A stretch of 64,000 nt of DNA from Candidatus Gastranaerophilales bacterium (GTDB lineage: Bacteria; Cyanobacteriota; Vampirovibrionia; Gastranaerophilales; Gastranaerophilaceae), in the NCBI GenBank assembly GCA_944323285.1, contig CALURV010000031.1:1-64000 (forward strand). Reading direction: 5' to 3'. Below, piece by piece: positions 7,624 to 16,863 of this stretch (position 1 is the stretch's first letter; every line of letters begins with the position of its first letter). The position numbers were made by a program, and so were the translations under genes. The notes under the pieces are model-generated. The model made no database searches and had not been told where the DNA came from. It worked only from the letters and a program-made list of their open reading frames with translations.

Positions 7624-9480
7624 ATGAAAGTTTCATACATTAATTATTCTGCATCTTTTGGTAGAGCATTAAATTCAAAAGAAAAGATTGAATATGAAAA
7701 AGTTCAGAAAGAAGCAAGAAAAAATCTAGGTTTAGATAAAACAACTGCTACAATATTTGATTTTAGTGTGCCTTCATCAGAAAAGGATACAGGAATAGGA
7801 ACTTCCTTTTCACAAGATGCACAAAAATTAGCAGGTTTCTTAAAATCTATGTGTTCCATTAATTCTATACAACTTCAGCCACAAGGAGAAATATCAAATT
7901 ATGTTCGTTCTCCTTATTCGGGTACTGGTTTTTCTCTTGGTATGCATATAATTGATTTAACAAAGCTTCAAGATGAAAGTTATGGTGCTTTGTTAACTCA
8001 AGAAGATTTAAATTCTCCTTATATGACAAGAAATTCAAATTCAGAGAGTGTAAATTATGATAATGTTTTTGCCGATGATGGTCAAAGGGCTATGCTTCAA
8101 AAGGCATATAGCAGATTTAAGAATCTTGATGCAAATTCAAAATTGAAAAAAGAATTTGAATTATTTAAAAAAGAAAATAGCTATTGGGTAGAAAAAGATG
8201 CATTATATGAAGCTGCTGCATTTGTAAATGGTTCTAAAGATATGCGAACTTGGAATGAAAGAGATAAAAATATTTTTGCAACTAAAGAAGGTGATCAGCC
8301 TAGAATTGCTGAACTTAAATGTGTATCCGATGAAGCCGGAAATAATGTTGTTGATTTTGAAGAATTTATTCAATTTATAGCTGATAAGCAGCAAAAAGAG
8401 TCGAAAGCTAAATTTAATTCACAAGGTATTGATATTTATGGCGATTGTCAAATCGGATTTTCACAGAAAGATTTTTGGGCTCATAAATCTGCTTTTTATC
8501 AGAATTACGAATTTGGTTGTGATATAGGTAACGGTAAATATTCTTGCTGGTCTCCGGCTATAAATTTTGACAAATTAGATGGTGAAGCTGGAGAATTATT
8601 ATTCAATAAGTTTGATTTGTTCTTTAAACGTTATGATGGCGTTAGGATAGATGCTGCTTGGCAGTTAATTTATCCTATGATTTGTGAACCTTGGCATGAT
8701 AATGGCAAAGATGTATTTGATAATAATGGTAATAAATTAGGACGTAAGTTAGATCATCAACCAAAAATTAAAAATAATGGTCAATATATAATTAAAAATA
8801 TAGTATTGAAAGCTGCTGACAAAAATCATGTTCCTCATAATAAAATTTTATTAGAATTATTAGGCGGTAATTCTTATGATTCTTTAGATGCTGTTAAAAA
8901 TCTAGATACTAATTTAATTCATATTACAAGGTATGGTGGAGAGAAATGGGGTAGAGTTAAATTTTATGAATCTAGAGGTGATAATAAATATCAAAATATG
9001 CATCCTGGCGATTATATAATAGGCCCCGGGACTCATGATGACTATAGTCTTTTAGAACAAGTTGAAAATGGAAAAGAGCGTGCAGGTTATCTGGCTAAAG
9101 ATTTACATTTAAATAAGCAAGAGCTTGAAAACTCTCAACAAAAACTTTCAGAGGCTGTTTTTGCTGAATTATTTACAACTAAAAATCAATTTGCAACTTT
9201 ACCTGATATTTTAGGTTCAAGGAGAAGAATTAATGTTCCAAATACATTAGATGGAAATTGGTCTTATAGAGCTGCTTCTGATTATGAACGTCAATATTTC
9301 CAAAACCTTGCTCAAGGAAAAGGATTAAATATTGCAGATGCTTATAGTAAAGCTTTGAAAGCAAAACATAATGGCAGAGGCTCTGCTTTAACTGATAAAT
9401 TGGACTATTTTGCTAATATATTAAAACAAGATGGACCTATGACAACTGAAGATGCTGATAAATTAAATGTTAATGCTTAA
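7624..9480 (+). CDS. malQ: 4-alpha-glucanotransferase (GH77, MalQ-like)
   Basis: A 618-aa GH77-type barrel. The catalytic nucleophile strand reads GVRIDAAWQ (family pattern VRID), and IGPGTHDDYSLLEQ matches the late active-site THD motif. The substrate side has LQPQGEISNYVRSPYSGTGFS. The enzyme transfers maltodextrin segments, linked to glycogen or maltodextrin turnover in the cytoplasm. The N-terminus (NYSASFGRALNS) carries the short SFG motif seen in unrelated proteins of this window, which is odd for a cytosolic enzyme. A strong terminator follows. Confidence 0.85.
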   Translation: MKVSYINYSASFGRALNSKEKIEYEKVQKEARKNLGLDKTTATIFDFSVPSSEKDTGIGTSFSQDAQKLAGFLKSMCSINSIQLQPQGEISNYVRSPYSGTGFSLGMHIIDLTKLQDESYGALLTQEDLNSPYMTRNSNSESVNYDNVFADDGQRAMLQKAYSRFKNLDANSKLKKEFELFKKENSYWVEKDALYEAAAFVNGSKDMRTWNERDKNIFATKEGDQPRIAELKCVSDEAGNNVVDFEEFIQFIADKQQKESKAKFNSQGIDIYGDCQIGFSQKDFWAHKSAFYQNYEFGCDIGNGKYSCWSPAINFDKLDGEAGELLFNKFDLFFKRYDGVRIDAAWQLIYPMICEPWHDNGKDVFDNNGNKLGRKLDHQPKIKNNGQYIIKNIVLKAADKNHVPHNKILLELLGGNSYDSLDAVKNLDTNLIHITRYGGEKWGRVKFYESRGDNKYQNMHPGDYIIGPGTHDDYSLLEQVENGKERAGYLAKDLHLNKQELENSQQKLSEAVFAELFTTKNQFATLPDILGSRRRINVPNTLDGNWSYRAASDYERQYFQNLAQGKGLNIADAYSKALKAKHNGRGSALTDKLDYFANILKQDGPMTTEDADKLNVNA

Positions 9481-9489
9481 AATCAAATA

Positions 9490-9532
9490 AGAGAAAGAGG
9501 CTTTTTAAGAAATAAAAAGCCTCTTTCTCTTA
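9490..9532. terminator. Terminator after the glucanotransferase gene
   Basis: A 17-bp near-perfect stem (AGAGAAAGAGGCTTTTT / AAAAAGCCTCTTTCTCT) immediately after the stop codon. Confidence 0.9.
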
Positions 9533-9536
9533 TTAT

Positions 9537-9715
9537 GATTTAGTATCACACTTTGTTCTCGAGTCAACCCCAATTACAAAGTACTTACCTTTTGAAAACA
9601 CTGCTCATTTTCAGTTTACTAAGGATACAAGCTCACTCAAAAACGAAGTTTTTGAGTGAGCTTTGTAAAAAATTCATTTACTTTTTCATTTTATCGTGAT
9701 TTTTTTCTCGTACAG
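9537..9715 (-). repeat. Dispersed intergenic repeat, long form
   Basis: Read on the minus strand it runs from a TGTACGAG-like end to GATACTAAATC, about 179 bp. It holds the left hairpin, a perfect central hairpin (CTCACTCAAAAA / TTTTTGAGTGAG around 9636-9664) and a decayed right hairpin. It lies between a terminator and adhE, and accounts for the spurious N-terminal extension of the adhE frame. Confidence 0.85.
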
Positions 9716-9749
9716 TTCCTTTATATATTCTTAATAGCATTATTAGTTG

Positions 9750-9763
9750 ACAATAATAATTGT
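9750..9763. promoter_or_regulatory. Candidate operator upstream of adhE
   Basis: ACAATAATAATTGT is an imperfect palindrome (arms ACAAT/ATTGT) overlapping a TTGACA hexamer, 52 bp before the adhE start. Rex operators are AT-rich palindromes with TTG..CAA-type ends, and rex lies just downstream, so this is a candidate Rex site. No second matching copy was found, so confidence is low. Confidence 0.3.
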
Positions 9764-9814
9764 TTATGTTTTTCTTTTAATAGAGATTTTAATCACGAAA
9801 GGATTCGAAACATT

Positions 9815-12466
9815 ATGGCTACAAAAAGTAAAAAAACTGTTGAGTCTTTAGAAAAAGCTTTAACTCAATCTAATGCGGTAGAAACATTAGAACAATTAGA
9901 AATTCTTATTTCTAAAGTAAAAAAAGCTCAAAAGATTTATGAAACATTCCCGCAGGAAAAAGTAGATGCTATATTTAAAGCAGCAGCTACTGCAGCTGAT
10001 AAAGCTCGTATTCCTCTTGCAAGAATGGCTGTTGAAGAAACAGGTATGGGAGTTCTTGAAGATAAAATTATTAAAAATCATTTTGCTTCAGAATATATCT
10101 ATAATAAACATAAAAATGCTAAAACTTGCGGTATTATTAAAGAAGATAAAGCTAACGGTATTAAAATAGTAGCAGAACCTTTAGGGGTAATTGCAGGTAT
10201 TATTCCTACAACAAATCCGACTTCTACTGCTATTTTTAAATCTTTAATAGCTTTAAAAACAAGAAACGCTATTATTTTCTCACCACATCCAAGAGCAACA
10301 AAATGCACAATTGCTGCTGCTAAATTAGTTCTGGAAGCTGCCGTTAAAGCTGGTGCTCCTGAAGATATCATAGGTTGGATTGATGTTCCTTCTATTGAAT
10401 TATCAAATACTTTAATGCAGCATCCATCTATTTCTTGTATAGTTGCAACTGGTGGTCCAGGCATGGTTAAAGCTGCATATTCATCAGGTAATCCGGCTTT
10501 AGGTGTTGGACCTGGTAATACTTGTGCTGTAATAGATGAAACTGCTGATATTAAAATGGCTGTTTCTTCAATTCTTATGTCAAAGACTTTTGATAATGGT
10601 ATGATTTGCGCTTCTGAACAATCTGTAGTTGTTGTTGATAGTGTATATGAAGAAGTTAAAAAAGAATTTGAATACAGAGGTGCTTATCTTGTAAATAAAG
10701 CTGAACAAAAGAAAATGATAGATCTTCCTTTTATTGATCCCAAAAGAGGTACAGCGCATCCTGCTATAGTTGGTCAACCTGCTCATAAAATTGCAGAACT
10801 TGCAGGATTTAAAACACCAGATAATGCTAAAATATTATTAGTAGAAAGAGCTTCTGTAGATTGGGATGATCCTTTTTCAAGAGAGAAATTATCTCCAATT
10901 CTTACAATGTATAAAGCAAATAATTTTGAACAAGCATCTGAAATGGCTTATGAACTTGTTATTAAAGGTGGTGCTGGTCATACTGCTGTTTTATATACTG
11001 ATGAAAGATCAAAAGAAAGAATTGATAAGTATGCTGAAAAAATGCCCGCTTGCAGAATTTTAATCAACTCTCCTTCTTCACAAGGCGGTATTGGTGATTT
11101 ATATAACTTTAAACTTGAACCATCTCTTTCTTTAGGTTGTGGTTCTTGGGGTAAAAATGCAATTTCCGGTAATATTGGAGTTGAAAACTTATTGAACTAC
11201 AAAACAGTCGCTGAAAGGAGAGAAAATATGTTATGGTTTAAAGTTCCTTCAAAAGTTTACTTCAAAAGAGGTGCTATAGACTTGGCTCTTCGTGAATTGG
11301 CTGGTAAAAAACGTGCTTTCATAGTTACAGATAGATTCTTATTTAATTCGGGTGCTGTTGATAGTATTACTAATGTTTTAGATGAAATTGGTATTGAACA
11401 TGAAGTATTCTTTGATGTAAAACCTGATCCAACTTTATCTACAATAAATCAAGCTTTATCAATATTAAGGCCATTTGAACCTGATGTAATTATTGCTTTA
11501 GGTGGCGGTTCTCCTATGGATGCTGCTAAAATTATGTGGTTAATGTATGAACAGCCTGATACTAACTTTGAAGATATTTCAATGAGATTTATGGATATTA
11601 GAAAGAGAATTTGTTCTATTCCTGAATTGGGTAAAAAAGCTATGATGGTTGCAATTCCTACAACATCAGGTACAGGTTCTGAGGTAACACCGTTTGCTAT
11701 TATTACAGATGATGAATCACATGTAAAATATGCAATTGCAGATTATGCACTAACACCTAATATGGCAATTGTTGATCCTAATTTTGTTGATGGCATGCCA
11801 AAAGGTTTAACTTCTGCGTCTGGTATTGATGCTTTAGTTCATGCTGTTGAGGCTTATGTTTCTTGTATGGCAACAAACTTCACGAATTCTAATGCTTTAG
11901 AGGCAACAAAATTAATATTTAGATACTTAGAACGTTCTTATAATGAAGGTGCTAATGATCCTATTGCAAGAGAAAAAATGCACTATGCTGCAACAATTGC
12001 AGGTATGGCTTTTGCTAACTCATTCTTAGGATTATGCCATTCAATGGCTCACAAACTTGGTGCTATGTATCATGTTCCTCATGGTGTTGCCAATGCTTTA
12101 TTAATTAGACAGATTATTAAATATAATTCTTCTGATGCACCTAAGAAGCAAGCGATATTCCCTCAATACAAATTCCCATGCGCTAAGACTAAATATGGTC
12201 AAATCGCTGATGAATTAGGTTTGGGAGGTAAGAACGATGATGAAAAAGTTGAATTATTGTTAAATGCTATAGATAAATTGATGACTAACATTAATCTTCC
12301 AAAATCTATAAAAGAATTTGGTGTTGATGAAAAGACATTTATGGCTAATCTTGATACTTTGGTTGAATTAGCTTATGATGATCAATGCACAGGTGCTAAC
12401 CCTGTATATCCATTTATGGAAGATATCAAGAAACTTTATATTGATGCTTTTAATGGTGTAGTTTAA
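9815..12466 (+). CDS. adhE: Bifunctional aldehyde-alcohol dehydrogenase AdhE
   Basis: The start is set at ATG 9815 (MATKSKKTVE...), giving 883 aa, because it has AAAGGA at the right distance and the sequence upstream is intergenic repeat. The N-terminal half is an acetyl-CoA-reducing aldehyde dehydrogenase (catalytic Cys in GMICASEQS, about residue 265). The C-terminal half is an iron-dependent alcohol dehydrogenase (GGGSPMDAAKIMW for NAD, GLCHSMAHKLGAMYHVPHG for the metal). It converts acetyl-CoA to ethanol with two NADH and normally assembles as spirosomes. Terminator and rex follow. Confidence 0.97.
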   Translation: MATKSKKTVESLEKALTQSNAVETLEQLEILISKVKKAQKIYETFPQEKVDAIFKAAATAADKARIPLARMAVEETGMGVLEDKIIKNHFASEYIYNKHKNAKTCGIIKEDKANGIKIVAEPLGVIAGIIPTTNPTSTAIFKSLIALKTRNAIIFSPHPRATKCTIAAAKLVLEAAVKAGAPEDIIGWIDVPSIELSNTLMQHPSISCIVATGGPGMVKAAYSSGNPALGVGPGNTCAVIDETADIKMAVSSILMSKTFDNGMICASEQSVVVVDSVYEEVKKEFEYRGAYLVNKAEQKKMIDLPFIDPKRGTAHPAIVGQPAHKIAELAGFKTPDNAKILLVERASVDWDDPFSREKLSPILTMYKANNFEQASEMAYELVIKGGAGHTAVLYTDERSKERIDKYAEKMPACRILINSPSSQGGIGDLYNFKLEPSLSLGCGSWGKNAISGNIGVENLLNYKTVAERRENMLWFKVPSKVYFKRGAIDLALRELAGKKRAFIVTDRFLFNSGAVDSITNVLDEIGIEHEVFFDVKPDPTLSTINQALSILRPFEPDVIIALGGGSPMDAAKIMWLMYEQPDTNFEDISMRFMDIRKRICSIPELGKKAMMVAIPTTSGTGSEVTPFAIITDDESHVKYAIADYALTPNMAIVDPNFVDGMPKGLTSASGIDALVHAVEAYVSCMATNFTNSNALEATKLIFRYLERSYNEGANDPIAREKMHYAATIAGMAFANSFLGLCHSMAHKLGAMYHVPHGVANALLIRQIIKYNSSDAPKKQAIFPQYKFPCAKTKYGQIADELGLGGKNDDEKVELLLNAIDKLMTNINLPKSIKEFGVDEKTFMANLDTLVELAYDDQCTGANPVYPFMEDIKKLYIDAFNGVV

Positions 12467-12478
12467 TTATTATTATCA

Positions 12479-12512
12479 AGAGGAACGTTTATGTGCGTTC
12501 CTCTTCTTTTTT
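12479..12512 (+). terminator. Terminator after adhE
   Basis: Stem AAGAGGAACG / CGTTCCTCTT followed by a T-rich tract, just before the rex start; some read-through into rex is possible. Confidence 0.85.
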
Positions 12513-12521
12513 GAGGTTTTT

Positions 12522-13151
12522 ATGAAAAAAATACTTTCAGATAAAGTTATAAATAGACTTACTTTGTATCATAGTATATTAACTGATTATATAGAAAAAA
12601 ATATTGAGTATATTTCAAGTCCTCAAATTGCGGATTTGCTTCATATGGATAATACTCAAGTAAGAAAAGATATTGCTCTTCTTAATTATAAGGGTAAATG
12701 TAAGGTTGGTTATAGAGCTCGTGAACTTAAAATTTTAATTGAAGAAACTTTAAAATTTAAAAAAGTTAAGACTGCTTTTATTGTTGGTGCTGGTAATCTT
12801 GGTATGGCTTTAGCTAAGTATGATAATTTTGAAGCTTATGGATTTAAAATATCAGCTTTATTTGATAACAGTCCTTTAAAAATAGGACTAAAAGTTAATG
12901 ATAAAGAAGTTTTTCATCTTAATGAACTTGCTGATTTGGCTAAAAAATTAGATGTTAAAATTGCAATTTTAACTGTTCCAAGAGCATATGCTCAGCAAGT
13001 TACGGATTTTTTAGTTGATTGTGGTATTAAATATATTTGGAATTTTACTCCTTGTGTTCTTCGTGTTAAAAATGATATCCAAGTATGGAATGAAAATTTA
13101 ATAGGTAATTTCCTTCAATTTACTGTTAATCATGGAGTAGAAGATAAATAG
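12522..13151 (+). CDS. rex: Redox-sensing transcriptional repressor Rex
   Basis: 209 aa with an N-terminal winged helix (SSPQIADLLHMDNTQVRKDIALL) and a C-terminal Rossmann domain (FIVGAGNLGMALAKY). Rex binds its operators when the NADH/NAD+ ratio is low and releases them when NADH rises, derepressing fermentative genes. Its position between adhE and the hydrogenase cluster fits control of both NADH-disposal routes. Confidence 0.95.
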   Translation: MKKILSDKVINRLTLYHSILTDYIEKNIEYISSPQIADLLHMDNTQVRKDIALLNYKGKCKVGYRARELKILIEETLKFKKVKTAFIVGAGNLGMALAKYDNFEAYGFKISALFDNSPLKIGLKVNDKEVFHLNELADLAKKLDVKIAILTVPRAYAQQVTDFLVDCGIKYIWNFTPCVLRVKNDIQVWNENLIGNFLQFTVNHGVEDK

Positions 13152-13195
13152 TTTTATTATTTCTTTTGGTATAAAAATATAAATTTATTTAAAAA

Positions 13196-13314
13196 TGTCC
13201 GAGAAAAAATTCACGATAAGTTGAAAAATTGACTCAATTTTTCAACTTATGTTTTTAAATCATGACTACTTCGGTGATGAGTAGGACTCTGTAATAAAGT
13301 ACTATATTAGATTA
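13196..13314 (+). repeat. Dispersed intergenic repeat, short form (diverged)
   Basis: Begins TGTCCGAGAAAAAATTCAC and ends near ACTATATTAGATTA, about 119 bp. The left hairpin is changed to AAGTTGAAAAATTGA / TCAATTTTTCAACTT, still perfectly paired. The right hairpin is partly decayed. Confidence 0.8.
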
Positions 13315-13444
13315 TATGGTTATTTTTTATTGAGTATAAAAATACAGATTTATTTAAAATTATAGAAAAAATTAAAATTATCTCTTTATATTTCATCAAA
13401 GAATATTAAATATATGGTAAAATATTGTTCAAAGAGGAAATATA

Positions 13445-13675
13445 ATGACAACAGAAATAAAAATATGTATGGGAAGTTCTTGTTATGCTCGTGGCAATGC
13501 TGAAAATCTTGAGTTTATTGAGAACTATATAAAAGAAAATAATCTTGATGCTGAAATTGAAGTTTATGGGGCAAGATGTGAAAATATTTGTGAAAAAGGT
13601 CCAAATATTATAGTTAATGGTCAAATTTATAATAATGTTACTCCCGAAAAAATTATTGAAATTTTAAAGAGGTAA
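13445..13675 (+). CDS. Thioredoxin-like 2Fe-2S ferredoxin (HydC/NuoE-C type)
   Basis: 76 aa with four Cys in the thioredoxin-like ferredoxin pattern: CMGSSC near residue 8 and CENIC near residue 44. Such proteins carry one 2Fe-2S cluster and feed electrons to or from hydrogenases and NADH dehydrogenases. It is the first gene of a tight five-gene hydrogenase cluster (2-bp gap to the next), with an AGAGGAAA ribosome-binding site. It corresponds to the small ferredoxin gene of hfs-type clusters in thermophilic Firmicutes. Confidence 0.85.
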   Translation: MTTEIKICMGSSCYARGNAENLEFIENYIKENNLDAEIEVYGARCENICEKGPNIIVNGQIYNNVTPEKIIEILKR

Positions 13676-13677
13676 AA

Positions 13678-15402
13678 ATGAATAATCTGTATCCAGTTTA
13701 TACTTTAAAAAATGAGTGTCACGATTGTTATAAATGTATTAGAGAATGTCATGTTAAAGCTATAAAAATACAAGATAATAGTGCTTATGTTATAGGCGAA
13801 AGATGTATTGCCTGCGGGCATTGTGTTATGGTTTGTCCTTCAGGGGCTAAAAGAGTTAGAAATGATATAGACAAAGTTAGAAAGTTATTTTTGCAAAATA
13901 AAAAAGTTTATGTTTCTTTAGCTCCCAGTTGGGTTGGAGTTTATAATGTAAAAAAAGAAAAAATGATTTCTGCTCTTAAAAAGCTAGGCTTTGAAGGTAT
14001 AAGTGAAACAGCTCTTGGAGCCCAGGAAGTTTCTATTGAATGTGCTAAAATTATAAATTCTTCTGATAAAAATGAAATGCTTATATCTAGTGCTTGTCCT
14101 GTTGTTGTTGATTACATTAGAATGTATAAACCCAAATTCGCTAAAAATATTGTACCTATAGTATCTCCGGCTTTAACTCATGCCGGACTATTAAAGAAAA
14201 CATTTGGAGATGATATTTCTGTTGTTTTTATAGGTCCTTGTATTGCAAAGAAAAGAGAGTCAGATTCTCATCAAAATTTAATTAATGCTTCTTTAACTTT
14301 TGAAGAATTAAATATGTGGTTGAAAGATGAATATATTAATATTCATGATGTTGACGAAGAAGAAGGAGTTGATTTCGTTCCAAAAAGTGCATATGAAGGG
14401 GCACTTTATCCTATTGAGGGCGGAATGAATGAAACTATAAGAAAAGTTGGAATAGATGAGAATAAAGTTTCATTAATTAGTATAAGTTCTATAAAAAATT
14501 TTGATAAAGCTTTAGATGGTATAGAAGAGGATAAATTAACAAGAAAAATTTTCATAGAAGCTTTAGGTTGCGAAGGCGGTTGTGTAAATGGTCCTTGCTT
14601 GTCAACACAAAGAGGAGTAATAGCCGTAACATCTGATGTTCTTACTACTACAAAATATAGAGAAGAAGTTCCGAAAGAACCAGAAGTTGTTGTAAGTGAA
14701 AATTATAAGCCCCAACCGGTTGAAAAACATAAATACACAATTGATCAAATAGATGAAGCTTTAAAGAAAATAAGTAAGCATACTCAAGAAGATGAATTAA
14801 ATTGCAGCGGTTGTGGATATTCTACTTGCCGTGATTTTGTTAATGCATTAATTGCAGGAGATGCAGAACCTTCAATGTGTGTTTCTTATATGAGAAAAAT
14901 AGCGGTTAGAAAAGCTGCTGCTTTGGTTAGATGTATGCCTGCAGCTGTTGTTATGGTTGATAAAAATTACTCTATTCTTGAAACAAATGATGCTTTTATG
15001 AAAATGTTCTGTGCTGATATGTATGATGTTTTTGCTGCAAGAGAAGAAGGTTTAAAAGGTGCTGCTATTGATAGAATAGTTCCGTTTGGTGATATTTTTA
15101 AAACCGCCTTGAGGTCTGGGCAAGATGTTCATAAGGAACATTATTCTATTGGTGATAAATTATATGATATAAGTGCCTTTACTATTGAGTCGGGCGAAAT
15201 TGCAGGTGCTGTTATTACAGATGTTACCAAGTCTGAGATGGATAGAGAAAAAATAGCTAAAAAAGCAAGAGAAGTTATTACTAAAAATATTGCAACTGTT
15301 CAGGAAATTGCTTGTCTTTTAGGTGAACATATGGTCGAAACGGAAGTTTTACTGAATTCAATAGCTCAAGATTATGAAAATAAACCCAGTGAGGATAAAT
15401 AG
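13678..15402 (+). CDS. HydS-like sensory [FeFe]-hydrogenase with PAS domain
   Basis: 574 aa. Order: N-terminal 2x[4Fe-4S] ferredoxin (CHDCYKCIREC, CIACGHCVMVC), hydrogenase large-subunit domain, an extra Fe-S domain (CSGCGYSTC) and a C-terminal PAS domain. H-cluster motifs are L1 SSACP (catalytic enzymes have TSCCP, so the proton-relay Cys is replaced by Ala), L2 GPCIAKKRE and L3 GCEGGCVNGPC. This layout is known in group C sensory [FeFe] hydrogenases, thought to sense H2 or redox state and signal through the PAS output. The next gene is a phosphatase that could be the output. Confidence 0.88.
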   Translation: MNNLYPVYTLKNECHDCYKCIRECHVKAIKIQDNSAYVIGERCIACGHCVMVCPSGAKRVRNDIDKVRKLFLQNKKVYVSLAPSWVGVYNVKKEKMISALKKLGFEGISETALGAQEVSIECAKIINSSDKNEMLISSACPVVVDYIRMYKPKFAKNIVPIVSPALTHAGLLKKTFGDDISVVFIGPCIAKKRESDSHQNLINASLTFEELNMWLKDEYINIHDVDEEEGVDFVPKSAYEGALYPIEGGMNETIRKVGIDENKVSLISISSIKNFDKALDGIEEDKLTRKIFIEALGCEGGCVNGPCLSTQRGVIAVTSDVLTTTKYREEVPKEPEVVVSENYKPQPVEKHKYTIDQIDEALKKISKHTQEDELNCSGCGYSTCRDFVNALIAGDAEPSMCVSYMRKIAVRKAAALVRCMPAAVVMVDKNYSILETNDAFMKMFCADMYDVFAAREEGLKGAAIDRIVPFGDIFKTALRSGQDVHKEHYSIGDKLYDISAFTIESGEIAGAVITDVTKSEMDREKIAKKAREVITKNIATVQEIACLLGEHMVETEVLLNSIAQDYENKPSEDK

Positions 15403-16559
15403 TGTTTATAGATATTGGTTCAAGTCAAAAGAAAAAATATAATCAAAATGCTTATGGTGATTACTTCGTAACTAAAAGATATAAAGAAACAGGCAGAGTA
15501 ATATCTATTTTATCTGATGGACTTGGAAGCGGTATAAAAGCTAATATCTTAGCAAGTATGACGGCAACTATGCTTTTAAAATTTATTGAAGCTCAATCTG
15601 ATATACGAGTTGCTTGTGAAACAATTATGAATTCACTTCCTGTTTGTAAAATAAGAAAAATCAGCTATTCAACTTTTTCTGCTATTGATTGTGATGAAGA
15701 TGGTAATGCAAAAATTGTTGAAGAAGGCAATCCTCAGTTTTTATGGATTAGAAATAATGAAATATTAGAACCTGAGTTTAAGGTAATTACATCTAAAACT
15801 TTTTCAAATAGGCATATGCATCTATATAAAATAAAATTAGAAAAAGGGGATAGAATTATTTTTTGTTCTGATGGTGTTACACAAGCCGCTCTCGGTACAA
15901 AAGAATTAAGACTTGGAATAAGAAGAGAAGGTTTAATTGAAATTGTTTTGCATAAATTACAAGAAGAACCTGATATTTCTTCTAATGAATTATCAAAATA
16001 TATTGTAAAACAAGTTGAATTAATAGAACCGGATCATAAGTTAAAAGATGATACATCTGTTGCTTGTTTCTATTTTCGTGATCCAAGGCAGGCGATGGTA
16101 TTTACAGGTCCGCCTTATGATATAGAACAGGATAATTTATATGCAACAAGCTTTTATAATTTTAAAGGGAAAAAAGCTATTGCCGGAGGAACAACTGCAA
16201 ATCTTGTTGCAAGAGAGTTAAATTTGGAAATAGAAGCAGATACTGCTATAAATGTTGGTAAATTGCCCGGTATTTCACATATGAAAGGAGTTGATCTTGT
16301 TACAGAAGGTATTCTTACATTAACTAAGCTTTCTGAATATTTAGAATCAGGATTACCTTTTGATGATGCTGCAGGTAAATTAATGAAATTTCTTTTAGAC
16401 AGTGATGAAATTAAATTTATGGTTGGCGCTAAATTAAATCAGGCTCATTATGATCCCAGCCTGCCTGTTGAAATAGAAATCAGGAAGAATGTTATAAAGA
16501 AAATTGCAACTTTACTGGAAGATAAATATGTAAAAAAAGTTGATGTTAGATATGTATAA
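15402..16559 (+). CDS. SpoIIE/PP2C-type serine phosphatase
   Basis: 385 aa starting at GTG, which overlaps the previous TAG stop by one base (TAGTG), suggesting translational coupling. PP2C-type metal motifs are SILSDGLGSG near residue 40 and IIFCSDGVTQ near residue 155. The C-terminal ~150 residues form a further domain found in hydrogenase-linked phosphatases. Its place directly after the PAS hydrogenase suggests that it transmits the redox/H2 signal by dephosphorylating a partner not identified here. Confidence 0.85.
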   Translation: MFIDIGSSQKKKYNQNAYGDYFVTKRYKETGRVISILSDGLGSGIKANILASMTATMLLKFIEAQSDIRVACETIMNSLPVCKIRKISYSTFSAIDCDEDGNAKIVEEGNPQFLWIRNNEILEPEFKVITSKTFSNRHMHLYKIKLEKGDRIIFCSDGVTQAALGTKELRLGIRREGLIEIVLHKLQEEPDISSNELSKYIVKQVELIEPDHKLKDDTSVACFYFRDPRQAMVFTGPPYDIEQDNLYATSFYNFKGKKAIAGGTTANLVARELNLEIEADTAINVGKLPGISHMKGVDLVTEGILTLTKLSEYLESGLPFDDAAGKLMKFLLDSDEIKFMVGAKLNQAHYDPSLPVEIEIRKNVIKKIATLLEDKYVKKVDVRYV

Positions 16560-16602
16560 ATTGTGATAAACTAATTATAATATTGTTATTTATGAGGTAA
16601 GA

Positions 16603-16863
16603 ATGGAAAGTATTGAAGTTAAAATATGCTCAGGCACAACCTGTTTTGTAATGGGAAGTACTTATTTAAATGAATTATATGAAATAATTCCTCAATTATA
16701 TGGAGATAAAGTTACTGTTAAACCTTCATTATGTTTAGGTCAATGTTCCAGTTCTGATAAACATTCTAAAGCCCCATATGTAAAAATAGATGATGAATAT
16801 GTATCTCAAGCAACAATCGAAAAAGTATTAGATGTTTTGAAAAAAAAGGTTGAACAAGTATGA
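16603..16863 (+). CDS. Second thioredoxin-like 2Fe-2S ferredoxin
   Basis: 86 aa with Cys pairs CSGTTC (near residue 8) and CLGQC (near residue 46), the 2Fe-2S thioredoxin-like fold. It overlaps the next start by 4 bp (ATGA), so it is translationally coupled to the hydrogenase, which it probably serves as electron partner. Confidence 0.85.
   Translation: MESIEVKICSGTTCFVMGSTYLNELYEIIPQLYGDKVTVKPSLCLGQCSSSDKHSKAPYVKIDDEYVSQATIEKVLDVLKKKVEQV

Noticed and set aside
9656-9814. N-terminal extension of the AdhE frame by 53 codons
   Set aside because: This sequence is the end of a dispersed intergenic repeat and has no ribosome-binding site; ATG 9815 has one and gives the normal AdhE start.
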